From the NCBI RefSeq assembly GCF_029626105.1, contig NZ_JARUBH010000009.1, positions 2,790,001 to 2,854,000 on the forward strand: a stretch of DNA of 64,000 bases, in the 5' to 3' direction. Below are positions 63,769 through 64,000 of the stretch, piece by piece. Positions within the stretch are counted from its first letter, which is position 1. Every line of letters starts with the position of its first letter. The position numbers and the translations under genes were made by a program. Below the pieces are notes generated by a model, which worked only from the letters and a program-made list of their open reading frames with translations, was not told where the DNA came from and did not search any database. Origin of the DNA: Solwaraspora sp. WMMD792 (GTDB lineage Bacteria; Actinomycetota; Actinomycetes; Mycobacteriales; Micromonosporaceae).

Positions 63769-64000
63769 TCATTCGTCGATGGCCAGCAGTACGTTCTTGA
63801 CCCGGCTGAACTCCAGCAGTCCGGCGAGCCCGCCGACCTTGCCGTAGCCGCTCTGTTTCACCCCGCCGAACGGCGCGAACGGCCCGGCGGGGGCGCCGGC
63901 CCCGTTGACCCCGACGTTGCCGACGGCCAGCGCCGAGGCGACCCGCATCGCCCGGTCGACGTCGCGGGTGTGCACGTAGCCGGCAAGCCCGTACCGGCTG
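63769..64000 (-). CDS. Aldehyde dehydrogenase, C-terminal part (runs off the window)
   Basis: Only the last 77 or so codons are inside the window. The segment VHTRDVDRAMRVASAL followed by VGVNG and FAPFGGVKQSGYGKVGG is the C-terminal end of the aldehyde dehydrogenase superfamily. The catalytic Cys and Glu lie outside. Same orientation as the SDR gene 43 bases downstream, so likely one operon. Confidence 0.85.
   Translation of the reverse strand, partial: SRYGLAGYVHTRDVDRAMRVASALAVGNVGVNGAGAPAGPFAPFGGVKQSGYGKVGGLAGLLEFSRVKNVLLAIDE

Overview
The window is GC-rich (roughly 70 percent or more by eye), uses many GTG and some TTG starts, and encodes a mycothiol-dependent isomerase relative, an F420-dependent luciferase-like oxidoreductase and a KstR2-type TetR regulator. 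Together these point to a filamentous actinobacterium; a Micromonosporaceae-like soil organism is my inference and not something the sequence proves. No tRNA, rRNA, CRISPR array or replication origin was seen, and no stretch above about 215 bp lacks a gene.

Layout. 1-7,418: secreted hydrolases (M14 carboxypeptidase, M23 peptidase, large modular GH10 xylanase) plus a small His/Gly-rich protein. 7,471-19,731: an isochorismatase-family gene, then a tightly overlapping ten-gene minus-strand operon (18,367 to 8,393) containing ipdA, ipdB, ipdC, ipdF and echA20 homologues with two acyl-CoA dehydrogenases, a second crotonase, an F420-type oxidoreductase and an acyl-CoA ligase, preceded by a separately promoted thiolase. 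This is the lower steroid pathway that opens rings C and D of the hydrindane acid HIP. 19,774-26,078: a five-gene plus-strand operon with a 3-hydroxybenzoate 6-hydroxylase homologue and a dihydroxyphthalate-decarboxylase-like protein. 26,118-28,364: a GGDEF-EAL protein. 28,440-39,483: short-chain dehydrogenases (SDRs), SnoaL-like proteins, an aminotransferase and all five subunits of a dipeptide-type ABC importer split over two operons. 39,696: the kstR2-like regulator. 40,388-44,789: KstD-like flavoprotein, SRPBCC protein, and an AprA/AprB-like flavoprotein-ferredoxin pair. 44,892-48,423: the gentisate operon (dioxygenase, fumarylpyruvate hydrolase, mycothiol-dependent isomerase) divergent from an IclR regulator. 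48,461-59,434: a second dipeptide-type importer whose binding protein and permease/ATPase genes flank a decayed Baeyer-Villiger operon (monooxygenase, esterase, SDR). An IS200/IS605-type element with a broken tnpA and an intact tnpB interrupts the monooxygenase. 59,481-64,000: flavoproteins, an SDR and the end of an aldehyde dehydrogenase.

The unifying signal is a palindrome matching the KstR2 consensus as I recall it (AnCAAGnnCTTGnT). Five exact copies and four copies with one mismatch lie in front of the isochorismatase gene, the ipdA operon, the thiolase, both parts of transporter 1, kstR2 itself, both parts of transporter 2 and the dead Baeyer-Villiger operon. They sit in or next to the core promoters. 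The region therefore looks like one KstR2-controlled catabolic island in which two peptide-family importers are wired to hydrindane/steroid-acid degradation. The aromatic (3-hydroxybenzoate/gentisate) genes appear to use separate control.
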